The notes under the pieces are model-generated. The model had not been told where the DNA came from. It was given only the letters and a program-made list of their open reading frames with translations, and ran no database searches. Shown here piece after piece: positions 1 through 7,589 of a stretch of DNA of 64,000 nucleotides. Source of the DNA: Affinirhizobium straminoryzae (GTDB lineage: Bacteria > Pseudomonadota > Alphaproteobacteria > Rhizobiales > Rhizobiaceae); the NCBI RefSeq assembly GCF_007004135.1, contig NZ_VJMG01000047.1, positions 62,001-126,000 of the forward strand, given 5' to 3'. The position numbers and the translations under genes were made by a program. Numbering within the stretch: the stretch's first letter is position 1; every line of letters starts with the position of its first letter.

Positions 1-142
1 GCGCGATCACCTGTCCGCCGAACACCCGCTGCCAGCCGATCTGCGGGCTGACCCCGCGAAACAGGTTTTCCTCCAGTCGCTCCAGGTCAAGCGTGGCGAT
101 CAATTCGTCCATCGGCGAGAGGGCGACGTCAGGCTGCGGCAT
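1..142 (-). CDS. tesB: Acyl-CoA thioesterase II (partial, N-terminus only)
   Basis: The first 47 residues of a leftward gene that runs off the window edge. The N-terminus contains LERLEENLFRG followed by a GWQRVFGGQV segment, the typical opening of the TesB double-hotdog thioesterase family, which hydrolyses medium and long acyl-CoAs to free fatty acid and CoA. The ATG is at 140-142. The catalytic residues lie in the missing part, so activity cannot be judged. It is divergent from the hydroxylase gene that follows, with about 85 bases between them. Confidence 0.8.
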   Translation of the reverse strand, partial: MPQPDVALSPMDELIATLDLERLEENLFRGVSPQIGWQRVFGGQVIA

Positions 143-227
143 TTTTCACGGTCTCCGACGGTAGGAAGCACAGGATCGATGATCTATATGTCGGGCAGTG
201 CAATCACAAGTACGGCAGGAGCAAGCG

Positions 228-1442
228 ATGCTGGATATGCTGATCGTGGGCGGCGGGTATGTCGGCCTTTCCGTCGCAGTGGCGACCAAACAGGCAGCGC
301 CACATCTGTCCATCGCCGTGATCGAGGCTGCACCTGATCACGTCTGGGAAAAGGACGAGCGCGCCTCCGCCATCATTGCGGCCGCCTCGCGCATGCTGGA
401 CGTGATGGGGCTGTGGGACGAGATCGCCCCCCAGTCGCAGCCGATCAACCGGATGATCGTCACGGATTCGCGCACCGCGGATCCCGTTCGCCCGGTCTTC
501 CTGACCTTCGACGGCGAGGTGGAGGAAGGCCACCCCTTCGCCCACATGGTGCCGAATGTCGCCATGGTGCGGGCGCTGCGTCGCGCTTGCGGCGAGCTTG
601 GCATCGAGATCCGTCACGGTGCCTCTGCCACCGGCTTCGTCGCCGGCTCCAATGCCGCCAGCCTGACGCTTTCGACCGGCGAGGTGCTGGAAAGCCGCCT
701 CGTCGTCGCCTGTGACGGCGTTCGCTCGAAACTGCGCGATATGGCCGGCATCAGGACCGTGCGCTGGGATTACGGCCAGTCCGGCATCGTCACCACCGTC
801 GAGCACGAGCGGCCGCATGAGGGCTGCGCGGAAGAGCACTTCCTGCCCCCCGGCCCCTTCGCCATCCTGCCGATGACCGGCAACCGCTCCTCGCTGGTGT
901 GGACGGAGCGGACCGAGGATGCCAACCGGCTGGTTGCCGCCGACGACCTGATCTTCGAGGAGGAACTGCAGCGCCGCTTCGGCCACAAGCTCGGGACCCT
1001 CAGCGTGGTGGGCGGCCGCAAGGCGTTTCCGCTCGGCCTTACGCTGTCGCGCGCCTTCGTGGCACCGCGCCTGGCGCTGGCGGGCGATGCAGCGCATGGC
1101 ATCCATCCGATTTCCGGCCAGGGCCTCAACCTCGGCTTCAAGGACGTGGCGGCGCTCGCCGAAACCGTGGTGGAAGCTGACCGCCTGGGGCTGGACATCG
1201 GCGCGCTGACAATTCTTGAGCGCTACCAGACCTGGCGACGCTTCGACACCTTCCGCATGGGGGTGACCACGGACGTGCTGAACCGGCTGTTCTCCAATGA
1301 TATCGGCCCGCTGCGCATCGCACGCGACTTCGGACTTGGCGTGGTGGAGCGCCTGCCGAAGCTCAAATCCTATTTCATCGGGGAAGCTGCCGGCACCAAG
1401 GCGAAGGACGCCCCACGCCTTCTGGCGGGACAGGCGATCTGA
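228..1442 (+). CDS. ubiH: UbiH/UbiF/COQ6-family FAD-dependent hydroxylase (ubiquinone biosynthesis)
   Basis: A 404-residue flavoprotein monooxygenase expected to hydroxylate the aromatic ring of a ubiquinone precursor with O2 and NAD(P)H. The Rossmann FAD motif GGGYVGLSVA is at the N-terminus, a CDGVRSKLR segment (DG motif) is near residue 165, and the second FAD motif GDAAHGIHPISGQGLN is near residue 285. The last two are diagnostic of the UbiH/UbiF/VisC/COQ6 group. The ATG at 228 is chosen because GGCAGGAG lies just upstream; an in-frame GTG at 198 lacks a ribosome site. Which ring position is modified cannot be read from sequence, since alphaproteobacteria use several related enzymes with shifted specificity. 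The C-terminal 40 residues are variable. Confidence 0.88.
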   Translation: MLDMLIVGGGYVGLSVAVATKQAAPHLSIAVIEAAPDHVWEKDERASAIIAAASRMLDVMGLWDEIAPQSQPINRMIVTDSRTADPVRPVFLTFDGEVEEGHPFAHMVPNVAMVRALRRACGELGIEIRHGASATGFVAGSNAASLTLSTGEVLESRLVVACDGVRSKLRDMAGIRTVRWDYGQSGIVTTVEHERPHEGCAEEHFLPPGPFAILPMTGNRSSLVWTERTEDANRLVAADDLIFEEELQRRFGHKLGTLSVVGGRKAFPLGLTLSRAFVAPRLALAGDAAHGIHPISGQGLNLGFKDVAALAETVVEADRLGLDIGALTILERYQTWRRFDTFRMGVTTDVLNRLFSNDIGPLRIARDFGLGVVERLPKLKSYFIGEAAGTKAKDAPRLLAGQAI

Positions 1443-1492
1443 CAGCCGTCACGCGCGGGGCCTGCAGGCCCCGCCGCCCGGGCGCACCTCGA

Positions 1493-1681
1493 TCAATCCT
1501 CGATGCGGCGCGCCTCGGACACCAGCATGATCGGAATACCGTCGCGAATCGGATAGGCGAGACGCGCGCTTTCGGAAATCAGTTCGTTGGTCTGGCGATT
1601 GAGCGTCAGACGCCCCTTGCCGAGCGGACAGACAAGGAGATCCAGCAGCTTCGGATCGACCTTGGATAGCTTTTCGTCCAT
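1493..1681 (-). CDS. Trm112-like (UPF0434) small protein
   Basis: A 62-residue protein of the Trm112p/UPF0434 family, with the typical core [15 protein letters not shown] and a C-terminal [11 protein letters not shown] segment. Eukaryotic and archaeal Trm112 activates methyltransferases; the role of the bacterial form is less clear. A second CxxC zinc-binding pair is not present here, as in many bacterial members. The start at 1681 follows a GAGG site. It begins 18 bases after the stop of the LON-domain gene and is probably co-transcribed with it and the thioredoxin gene further upstream. Confidence 0.82.
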   Translation of the reverse strand: MDEKLSKVDPKLLDLLVCPLGKGRLTLNRQTNELISESARLAYPIRDGIPIMLVSEARRIED

Positions 1682-1699
1682 GGCGCGCCTCACCCTTGC

Positions 1700-2368
1700 C
1701 TATTGCAGAATGGTGTCGGAATCGCCGAACCCGCGGGCAAGGTGGATCTCAGTGATCGCCACCAGCGTTTCGGCGCGGGTCTTGAGATCCGGCGCCTCCA
1801 GCAGCGCCTGCTTCTCGGCAGGACCGAAGGGCGACATCATCGACAGGGAGTTGACAAGCGTGCTGTTGCCGGCCCGTTCCACCGCCTCCCAATCCGCCTC
1901 CAGCTGGTTGGCATCGAGATAGGCGCGGAACACGCGCAGCAATTGCTGACGGTCGACCGTCGTTTCGTCATCCTCGCCGGAAAGATCCGACAGGAAGGGC
2001 ATGAAGCGTACCGTGCGGAAGGGATGCCCCTCTCCCACTTCCTCCATCACGCGGAAGCGACAGACACCGCTCAGCGAAACGATGTAGCGGCCGTCGCCGG
2101 TTTCGGCAAAGGACGTGATGCGGCCGATGCAGCCGATTGGGCTCAGCGCCGGACGGCTGCCCTCACCGTTTTCGCCAAGCGCCGGCTGGATCATGCCGAT
2201 CAGCCGGCTACCGGAAAGCGCTGAATCAAACATGGCGAGATAGCGCGGCTCGAAGATGTTGAGCGGCAACTGGCCGTTCGGCAGGAGCAGCGCCCCACTC
2301 AGCGGGAAGACCGGCACGGTTTCCGGCAGATCTTCACGCTTCACATATCTCGCATTGCCGACATGCAT
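1700..2368 (-). CDS. LON peptidase substrate-binding-domain protein (no protease domain)
   Basis: A 222-residue protein made only of the Lon N-terminal (LAN/PUA-like) domain. The run VPVFPLSGALLLPNGQLPLN and FEPRYLAMFDSAL near the N-terminus matches the substrate-recognition domain of Lon protease, but there is no AAA+ module and no Ser-Lys dyad. It may bind proteins as an adaptor; the function is not established. The ATG at 2368 is preferred because GGGGAGGA sits 7 bases upstream; an in-frame ATG at 2386 lacks this. It is the middle gene of a leftward group with the CnoX-like thioredoxin and the Trm112-like protein, a set that suggests a protein-quality role. Confidence 0.87.
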   Translation of the reverse strand: MHVGNARYVKREDLPETVPVFPLSGALLLPNGQLPLNIFEPRYLAMFDSALSGSRLIGMIQPALGENGEGSRPALSPIGCIGRITSFAETGDGRYIVSLSGVCRFRVMEEVGEGHPFRTVRFMPFLSDLSGEDDETTVDRQQLLRVFRAYLDANQLEADWEAVERAGNSTLVNSLSMMSPFGPAEKQALLEAPDLKTRAETLVAITEIHLARGFGDSDTILQ

Positions 2369-2463
2369 GGGCTTCCTCCCCTTCAAGATGCACCGGAACA
2401 GGGCATCCTATATGTGGTGCCGGCATTCCGTTTCACAAGCCTAGCGGGACGCCTCGGCCTTCA

Positions 2464-3453
2464 TCAGGAAAACAGGATGGAGGACAGGCGGCGGCGGGCC
2501 GAAATGGTCGCCGGGTCCTTCGGCCCCCAGGCTTCGAAGAACTGCAGCAGTTGGCGACGGGCTCCATCGTCATCGAACGTGCGATCAGTCTTCATGATCA
2601 GCAGCAGATGCTCGGCTGCCTCGTCACGCCGGCCCTCGACATTGAGGATCTTGGCGAGCTTCATGCGCGATTCGTGGTGATCCGGATGCAGCGCAAGTTC
2701 ATGTTCGAGCGCAACGGGATCGCCGAGCTTGCGGGCTTCCTCGATCTGCTGCAGTTTCAGGGCCACGGCCTGCACCGGCGCCTGCGACGACACTTCCGGC
2801 GGCAGCGATTCCAGCATCTGCCGGGCGCGTGCCATTTCGCCGAGCGTGATCAGGCAGTCGATCATGCCAGCCGCCGCCTTCGGATTTTCGGGATCGGCCT
2901 GCAGGACCGCGGCAAACAGCTGGGCGGCGCCATCGAGATCGCCACCGTCGAGCAGCGCGCGGGCTTCCTCCAGCGCGGCCTCGATCTCGGCCGCCTGATC
3001 GGCGCCGGCGGGACCGGCGACCTTGTCGATGAACTGGCGGATCTGGCTTTCCGGCACAGCCCCCATGAAGCCATCGACGGGGCGGCCATTGACGAAGGCG
3101 ATGACGGCGGGAATCGACTGGATGCCGAGCTGGCCGGGGATCGACGGATGATCATCGATATTGAGCTTGACCAGCTTGACGCGGCCATTGCCCTCGTTGA
3201 CGACCTTTTCCAGCGCCGGCGCCAGCTGTTTGCAGGGGCCGCACCAGGGCGCCCAGAAATCCACCAGAACCGGCTGGCGGCGCGATTCCTCGAGAACGTC
3301 CTTGGTAAAGGCGGCAGTCGTCGTATCCTTGATGTGGCCGCCGGACGCCTGAACGGCTGCACCGGCGCCGGGGGAGGCCGAACCGAAGCTCATCTTGCCG
3401 CTCATCTGGCCGCCGTAGGAACCGCCATAGGGATTGTTGCTGCCGCTGCTCAT
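2464..3453 (-). CDS. cnoX: Thioredoxin-TPR co-chaperone (CnoX/YbbN type)
   Basis: A 329-residue protein with a Gly/Ser-rich leader, a thioredoxin domain (about residues 35-145) and a C-terminal tetratricopeptide-like helical region (about 150-329). The active site reads WAPWCGPCKQL, so both cysteines are present, unlike E. coli YbbN, which lacks the functional CxxC. CnoX proteins act as holdases that also protect cysteines and hand clients to GroEL/DnaK. The start at 3453 is supported by GGGAGAC upstream. It heads the leftward group with the LON-domain and Trm112-like genes, 95 bases away. Assignment to the family is firm; the redox-chaperone role is from family knowledge. Confidence 0.87.
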   Translation of the reverse strand: MSSGSNNPYGGSYGGQMSGKMSFGSASPGAGAAVQASGGHIKDTTTAAFTKDVLEESRRQPVLVDFWAPWCGPCKQLAPALEKVVNEGNGRVKLVKLNIDDHPSIPGQLGIQSIPAVIAFVNGRPVDGFMGAVPESQIRQFIDKVAGPAGADQAAEIEAALEEARALLDGGDLDGAAQLFAAVLQADPENPKAAAGMIDCLITLGEMARARQMLESLPPEVSSQAPVQAVALKLQQIEEARKLGDPVALEHELALHPDHHESRMKLAKILNVEGRRDEAAEHLLLIMKTDRTFDDDGARRQLLQFFEAWGPKDPATISARRRLSSILFS

Positions 3454-3510
3454 GGATGTCTCCCGGGGATGCTTCTTCTGTCTGTGACGTCTGCTGGCAA
3501 AGATCGTATG

Positions 3511-4044
3511 TCAGCCCGTGACTTTCAAGACAAGCGGCTCGTGTCCGGTGGCCTTGAGAAAGCGGATCAGGTCGTTGCGGCCGATCGAAGTGGTGGCATC
3601 GTTGGAGAGCGGATGACCGTTGATGATCTCGTGGCTCATCAGGTCTTCGTCCAGCACGAAGGTCACGTTGTTGCCGGTGTCGTTGAGGGCACCGAACACG
3701 GTGACGGAGCCGGGAATGACGCCGAGATAGTCCAGCATCTTTTCAGGGCTGCCGAAGGAGACGCGGCTGGAGGCGCCGATCACCTTGTGCACGCTCTTCA
3801 GATCGACGCTCGCCCGCTCCTCCACCGTGAGAACGAAGAAACGATCCTTCTTGTCCTTGACGAAGAGGTTCTTGGTGTGACCGCCCGGGATCTCGTCGCG
3901 CAGGCTTTCCGATTCCGACACGGTGAACACCGGCGGGTGGCTCTTCGTGGAATGGCTGATACCGAGATCATCAAGGAAGCGGAACAGGTCCTGCGCGGTC
4001 TTCGGGGCATCAGAGTTCGGGGCCTGGGAAACGGTCTCTGTCAT
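3511..4044 (-). CDS. proX: Prolyl-tRNA editing protein ProX/PrdX (YbaK domain)
   Basis: A 177-residue YbaK/ProRS-editing-domain protein, acting in trans to remove wrong amino acids (chiefly alanine) from tRNA-Pro. The GGHTKNLFVKDKKDRFF segment holds the conserved lysine of the editing pocket, and SFGSPEKMLDYLGVIPGSV followed by FGALND is the typical C-terminal half. The length fits the free-standing family, which serves organisms whose ProRS lacks the inserted editing domain. It lies 57 bases upstream of the thioredoxin-TPR gene on the same strand. Confidence 0.9.
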   Translation of the reverse strand: MTETVSQAPNSDAPKTAQDLFRFLDDLGISHSTKSHPPVFTVSESESLRDEIPGGHTKNLFVKDKKDRFFVLTVEERASVDLKSVHKVIGASSRVSFGSPEKMLDYLGVIPGSVTVFGALNDTGNNVTFVLDEDLMSHEIINGHPLSNDATTSIGRNDLIRFLKATGHEPLVLKVTG

Positions 4045-4294
4045 GGCGGGAAACGGGACTTTCGGTGGGGCGCAAGCGCCGGAGGATCAGGATCGGAGAG
4101 CCCGATTATAGGAAGCGGAACAGCCGGACCACAAGCCGGCCTGCGGCACTTTCCAACACCTCCGCGAAGGCGTTCGCCTTGGGCATTTCATGAGCCCCAG
4201 ACAGACGGGGAAGAGAAGGCTCCAAATTTTATCTATTATATTCAGTTATTTGCGAGAAAAAATCCGGAATTTTGAAAATCCTGTCATTTCCCTG

Positions 4295-4325
4295 TTGCAT
4301 TCAAAAATGAGTTGGGCCATATAGC
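4295..4325 (+). promoter_or_regulatory. Possible sigma-70 promoter of tRNA-Gly
   Basis: TTGCAT (4295-4300) is followed 17-19 bases later by CATATAGC (4318-4325), a plausible -35/-10 pair about 65 bases before the tRNA. The surrounding 4220-4320 stretch is clearly more AT-rich than the rest of the window. Assigned by eye only. Confidence 0.35.
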
Positions 4326-4388
4326 CCCCGTCGCCGCAACGCAGCGACCCGCGGTTCAGCGAACTACCCCGAACCGACGGAATGATGA

Positions 4389-4463
4389 GCGGGTGTAGCT
4401 CAGGGGTAGAGCACAACCTTGCCAAGGTTGGGGTCGAGGGTTCGAATCCCTTCGCCCGCTCCA
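4389..4463 (+). tRNA. tRNA-Gly (anticodon GCC)
   Basis: A full cloverleaf can be drawn. The acceptor stem GCGGGTG pairs with CGCCCGC, the D-arm contains TAGCTCAGGGGTAGAGC, the anticodon loop is in CCTTGCCAAGG with GCC at its centre, and the T-arm is GAGGGTTCGAATCCCTT. CCA is encoded at 4461-4463. No tRNA-borne integrase or attachment duplication follows. Confidence 0.97.
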
Positions 4464-4500
4464 TTTTCCAGAAAATCATGACATTGACGTTTGGAAGATG

Positions 4501-4520
4501 AAGCCCTTCGGGGCTTTGGC
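4501..4520 (+). terminator. Short hairpin, likely tRNA-Gly terminator
   Basis: AAGCCC-TTCG-GGGCTT followed by TTGG: a 6-bp stem with a stable UUCG tetraloop, 38 bases after the tRNA. The U-run is short, so efficiency is uncertain. Confidence 0.5.
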
Positions 4521-4576
4521 GCATTCCGGATTGCGGCCGTACGGGCGCTTGCGCGCCCGCACCTGCGATTCATTCC

Positions 4577-5689
4577 TCACGCCGGCATCGGGCCCACATA
4601 ACGCGACTGCGGCCGGATCAGGCGACCGGTCAGTTCCTGCTCCAGCACATGCGCGGTCCAGCCCGCCATGCGGCCGGCGGCAAACACATTGGTAAAGCTG
4701 TCACGCGGGAAGCCGACCGCCTCCAGAAGCAGCGCGGTGTAGAACTCCACATTGGTCTGCAGCGGCCGCAGCGGCTTTCTTTCGTGCAGCAGCGAAAGGG
4801 CCGCGGCTTCGACCTTCCCGGCAAACGCGATGCGGCCGGAGCCATCCTTCAGCGCAGACACCGCCTCCTTCAGCACATCGGCGCGCGGATCGCGCACGCG
4901 GTAGATGCGATGGCCAAACCCCATCAGCCGTTCGCCACGATCGAGCGAGTCCGTCAGCCAGTCCACGATGCGGGCCTCGGTGCCGATCGCATCCAGCATG
5001 TCGAGCACCGGACCCGGCGCCCCGCCATGCAGCGGCCCCTTCAAGGCGCAGAGACCGCCGACGACGGAGGAGAAAAGCCCCGCCTTGGTGGAGGCGATCA
5101 CGCGCGCCGCAAAGGTCGAGGCGTTGAAGCCGTGATCCGAGACAGTCACCAGATAGGTGTCGAGCGCCCGGACCTTGTCGTCTGCCGGCGGCTCGTTGCG
5201 CAGCATCGCCAGGAAATCAGCGGCGTGGGAGCGCGCGGCGTCCGGCGCCACCAGCGGCAGGCCGCGCGCCTGGCGGATAATGGCGGCGGTAAAGACGGGC
5301 ACGGCAGCCACCGCCAGCACATGATGCGGCTCGGCGCTGTCGTCTGGCAGCGCCGCCAGCAGAAGCCGCAGCGATTCGACGGGGCTGAGATGCGCCAGCC
5401 CCGGCAACAGCGGCTGCATCAACGCAAAGGCGCGCACACGCGCCTTGCCGAGACGGGCAGCGATCTCGCCGGCGGACAGCGGCTGCGGCACAAGACCGCT
5501 CCACAACAGTTCCAGCACCTCTTCGAACCGATGACCGGCCAGTTGCTGCAGGTGATGGCCGGCAATGATCAGTTCGCCGGCCTGTCCGTCCACATGGCTG
5601 AGACGGGTTTCGGCGGCGATCACGTTGTCGAGGCCGGGAGCGGGGCTCTCGGCGGCCAGAACGGGGGTCAACGCGGCGGATGGGCTCAT
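4577..5689 (-). CDS. Citrate synthase/methylcitrate synthase paralogue
   Basis: A 370-residue citrate-synthase-fold protein. The conserved catalytic segments are present: GPLHGGAPG (first histidine) and LMGFGHRIYRVRDPRA (second histidine plus the arginine-bearing loop). The third catalytic position, usually Asp in NVDFY, is Glu here (NVEFY); that variant also occurs in known family members and need not abolish activity. It could condense acetyl- or propionyl-CoA with oxaloacetate. The start at 5689 is favoured by GAGGAGA upstream; in-frame codons further up have no ribosome site. It is divergent from an HTH-fused paralogue with only 92 bases between the two starts, so the pair probably shares control. 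The main TCA-cycle citrate synthase is likely elsewhere. Confidence 0.86.
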   Translation of the reverse strand: MSPSAALTPVLAAESPAPGLDNVIAAETRLSHVDGQAGELIIAGHHLQQLAGHRFEEVLELLWSGLVPQPLSAGEIAARLGKARVRAFALMQPLLPGLAHLSPVESLRLLLAALPDDSAEPHHVLAVAAVPVFTAAIIRQARGLPLVAPDAARSHAADFLAMLRNEPPADDKVRALDTYLVTVSDHGFNASTFAARVIASTKAGLFSSVVGGLCALKGPLHGGAPGPVLDMLDAIGTEARIVDWLTDSLDRGERLMGFGHRIYRVRDPRADVLKEAVSALKDGSGRIAFAGKVEAAALSLLHERKPLRPLQTNVEFYTALLLEAVGFPRDSFTNVFAAGRMAGWTAHVLEQELTGRLIRPQSRYVGPMPA

Positions 5690-5736
5690 GGCAAGTCTCC
5701 TCGGGATGATGAAGGCCTTGAGCATGTTGCGCTGCA

Positions 5737-5768
5737 CATATATGGTCAATCTTGATTCATCCAATCAA
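5737..5768. promoter_or_regulatory. Inverted repeats in the divergent citrate-synthase promoter region
   Basis: Two dyads lie between the divergent starts: the 8-base palindrome CATATATG (5737-5744) and TTGATT-N5-AATCAA (5752-5768). The second ends 13 bases before the start of the HTH-fused paralogue. Position and symmetry suit an operator, possibly for the HTH domain encoded next to it. No experimental support. Confidence 0.4.
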
Positions 5769-5781
5769 TGTCAGATCGATC

Positions 5782-6972
5782 ATGACCCAGCCCGACAAGT
5801 TCCTCGATGCCGAAGGTGCCGCCGTGACCCTCGGCATCAGCCGCGCCACCCTCTACGCCTATGTCAGCCGTGGCCTGATCCAGACGACGGGCACCGATCA
5901 AGACCCGCGCCGCCGGCTCTACAGCATCCACGACATCGAACAGCTGAAGAAGCGCAAGAACGTCGGACGGCGGCCGAAGGAGGCTGCCGCCAATGCCCTC
6001 GACTTCGGCCTGCCGGTACTTTCCTCCTCGGTGACGCTGATCGAGCATGGCCGGCTGTTCTATCGTGGCCAGGATGCGCTCTTGCTCGCCGAGCAGGCCA
6101 GCCTGGAAGACATCGCCCGGCTTTTATGGGATTGCGGCGAGGCCGATCCGTTCCGCGACCCCAAGGCGGAGCCGCAGGGCTGGAACGACGGGCTGCTTGC
6201 CGCCACCGAAAGCCTGCCGCTGACGGAACGCTGCCAGGCGCTGATGCCCTTCGTGGCGGCTGGCCGCGCCACGGCCTGGAAACGCGAGTCCCGAAGGCTC
6301 TGGCCGGGCGCCGCGGCGCTGACCCGCAGCATGGCCGCCGCCTGCCTCGCGCGCCAGCCGGACGGGCGCCCGGTGCATCTCCATCTGGCCGACCATTGGG
6401 GACTTGATGCCGCAGGCGCCGATCTCATCCGCCGCGCGCTGGTGCTGCAGGCCGATCACGAGCTGAACGCCTCCGCCTTTGCCGTGCGGGTCACCGCCTC
6501 CACCGGCGCTTCGCTCGGCGCCTGCCTCAATGCCGGGCTCTCTGCGCTGAGCGGCCCGCGGCATGGCGGCATGACGAGCCTCGTGGAACTGCTGTTCGAC
6601 GAGGTGGAGCGGGAGGGCGATGCGGCCGAGGTGGTGGAAACCCGCCTGCGACGCGGCGATGGCATGCCGGGTTTTGGCCATCCGCTCTATCCCGACGGCG
6701 ACCCGCGGGCGGACGGCATCCTTCCCCATCTGCCTGCCGACCCTCTGACGGCGGATCTGCTCGCCGTGATGGAGGAGACGGCGGGGCTGCGGCCGACCTG
6801 CGACGTGGCGCTGGTGGCGCTGCGCCGCAGGCTTGGCCTGCCGCGCGGTTCGGCGCTGGCGCTCTTCGCCATCGCCCGCACCACCGGCTGGATCGCGCAT
6901 GCGCTGGAGCAGACGGAGGACGAGCGGCTGATCCGCCCGCGCGCCCGTTACGTCGGCCCGCCGCCCGGCTGA
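5782..6972 (+). CDS. HTH-domain-fused citrate synthase family protein
   Basis: A 396-residue fusion. Residues about 5-60 form a MerR/excisionase-like helix-turn-helix (AAVTLGISRATLYAYVSRG, then a basic stretch with RRRLYSIHDIEQLKKRK). The rest is a citrate-synthase fold with LSGPRHGGM and MPGFGHPLYPDGDPRA. The arginine that normally follows the second histidine (GHR) is proline here, and the NVDFY segment is TCDVA, so Asp is kept but its surroundings differ. The protein may be an enzyme with a regulatory domain, or a sensor that binds a citrate-synthase substrate and controls the divergent paralogue. ATG at 5782 is used; an upstream TTG at 5752 falls inside the inverted repeat. Function is inference; the domain make-up is directly visible. 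Confidence 0.82.
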   Translation: MTQPDKFLDAEGAAVTLGISRATLYAYVSRGLIQTTGTDQDPRRRLYSIHDIEQLKKRKNVGRRPKEAAANALDFGLPVLSSSVTLIEHGRLFYRGQDALLLAEQASLEDIARLLWDCGEADPFRDPKAEPQGWNDGLLAATESLPLTERCQALMPFVAAGRATAWKRESRRLWPGAAALTRSMAAACLARQPDGRPVHLHLADHWGLDAAGADLIRRALVLQADHELNASAFAVRVTASTGASLGACLNAGLSALSGPRHGGMTSLVELLFDEVEREGDAAEVVETRLRRGDGMPGFGHPLYPDGDPRADGILPHLPADPLTADLLAVMEETAGLRPTCDVALVALRRRLGLPRGSALALFAIARTTGWIAHALEQTEDERLIRPRARYVGPPPG

Positions 6973-7002
6973 TTCTTTTTTCAAAAAAATCGCTCGGGCT
7001 GC

Positions 7003-7029
7003 GGAATAGAGTGAGGGTCTGATCCGTAT
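7003..7029 (+). promoter_or_regulatory. Candidate ECF-type promoter of the sigma-factor gene
   Basis: GGAAT (7003-7007) and CGTAT (7025-7029) separated by 17 bases resemble the -35/-10 layout of ECF sigma promoters and end 8 bases before the sigma ATG. ECF genes are often autoregulated. A leader this short would put the transcription start almost at the ATG, which weakens the case. Confidence 0.4.
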
Positions 7030-7037
7030 ACTGGGGC

Positions 7038-7589
7038 ATGAGCGACAAGAAGCACCCCTTCGATGTTCTGAACCAGCTGGCGACGCTGAGGCGCTACGCC
7101 CGTTCGCTCGTCCGCAATCCGGACGATGCGGAAGATCTGGTGCATGACGCGCTGGTCAAGGCCTACGAGCGGAAGGGCACCTTCCGCACCAACGCCAACC
7201 TGCGCAACTGGCTGCTATCCATCGTTCACAACACGCATATCGACCGCCTGCGCCGCAAGCGCTCGACGGAGGCACGCCACCAGGCCGCGGCAGATCTCGG
7301 CGAAACCGCACATCATGCCGATCCGGATCAGTCGATCCGTCTGAGGCAGCTGCGCGAGGCCTTCTTTGCCCTGCCGGACGAGCAGCGCGATGCGCTGCAT
7401 CTGGTGGCAATCGAGGGCCTGTCCTACCAGGAGGCGGCCGATGCGCTGTCCATCCCCGTGGGCACGCTGATGTCGCGCCTGTCGCGCGCCCGCGCAAGGC
7501 TGCGCGCCTTCGAAGAAAACGGCCGTCGCCTGCCAGCCGCAGGCAGCCATCTGACCATCATAGAAGGGGGCCGCGATGACACCCGTTGA
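7038..7589 (+). CDS. ECF-family RNA polymerase sigma factor
   Basis: A 183-residue group-4 sigma factor. Region 2 is seen in RRYARSLVRNPDDAEDLVHDALVKAYE and a following NWLLSIVHNTHID segment. Region 4 is seen in FALPDEQRDALHLVAIEGLSYQEAADAL with IPVGTLMSRLSRARARLR. Regions 1 and 3 are absent, as expected for ECF factors. It overlaps the next gene by 14 bases; that gene has the form of a membrane anti-sigma factor. It lacks the neighbours of the general-stress factor EcfG (PhyR/NepR are not here), so it is more likely a separate ECF with its own signal. Confidence 0.92.
   Translation: MSDKKHPFDVLNQLATLRRYARSLVRNPDDAEDLVHDALVKAYERKGTFRTNANLRNWLLSIVHNTHIDRLRRKRSTEARHQAAADLGETAHHADPDQSIRLRQLREAFFALPDEQRDALHLVAIEGLSYQEAADALSIPVGTLMSRLSRARARLRAFEENGRRLPAAGSHLTIIEGGRDDTR

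Noticed and set aside
2551..4275. 574-codon rightward frame opposite the thioredoxin and ProX genes
   Set aside because: Composition shadow of two well-supported genes on the other strand; His/Gln-rich translation with no family likeness.
4246..4524. A 92-codon leftward frame reading through the tRNA-Gly gene (contains RAKGFEPSTPTLARL)
   Set aside because: This is the well-known spurious translation of the antisense strand of a tRNA. No ribosome site, and the tRNA fully explains the sequence.
4220..4560. tRNA gene with AT-rich flank as a possible integration site
   Set aside because: No integrase, no direct repeat of the tRNA 3' end, and normal core genes on both sides.
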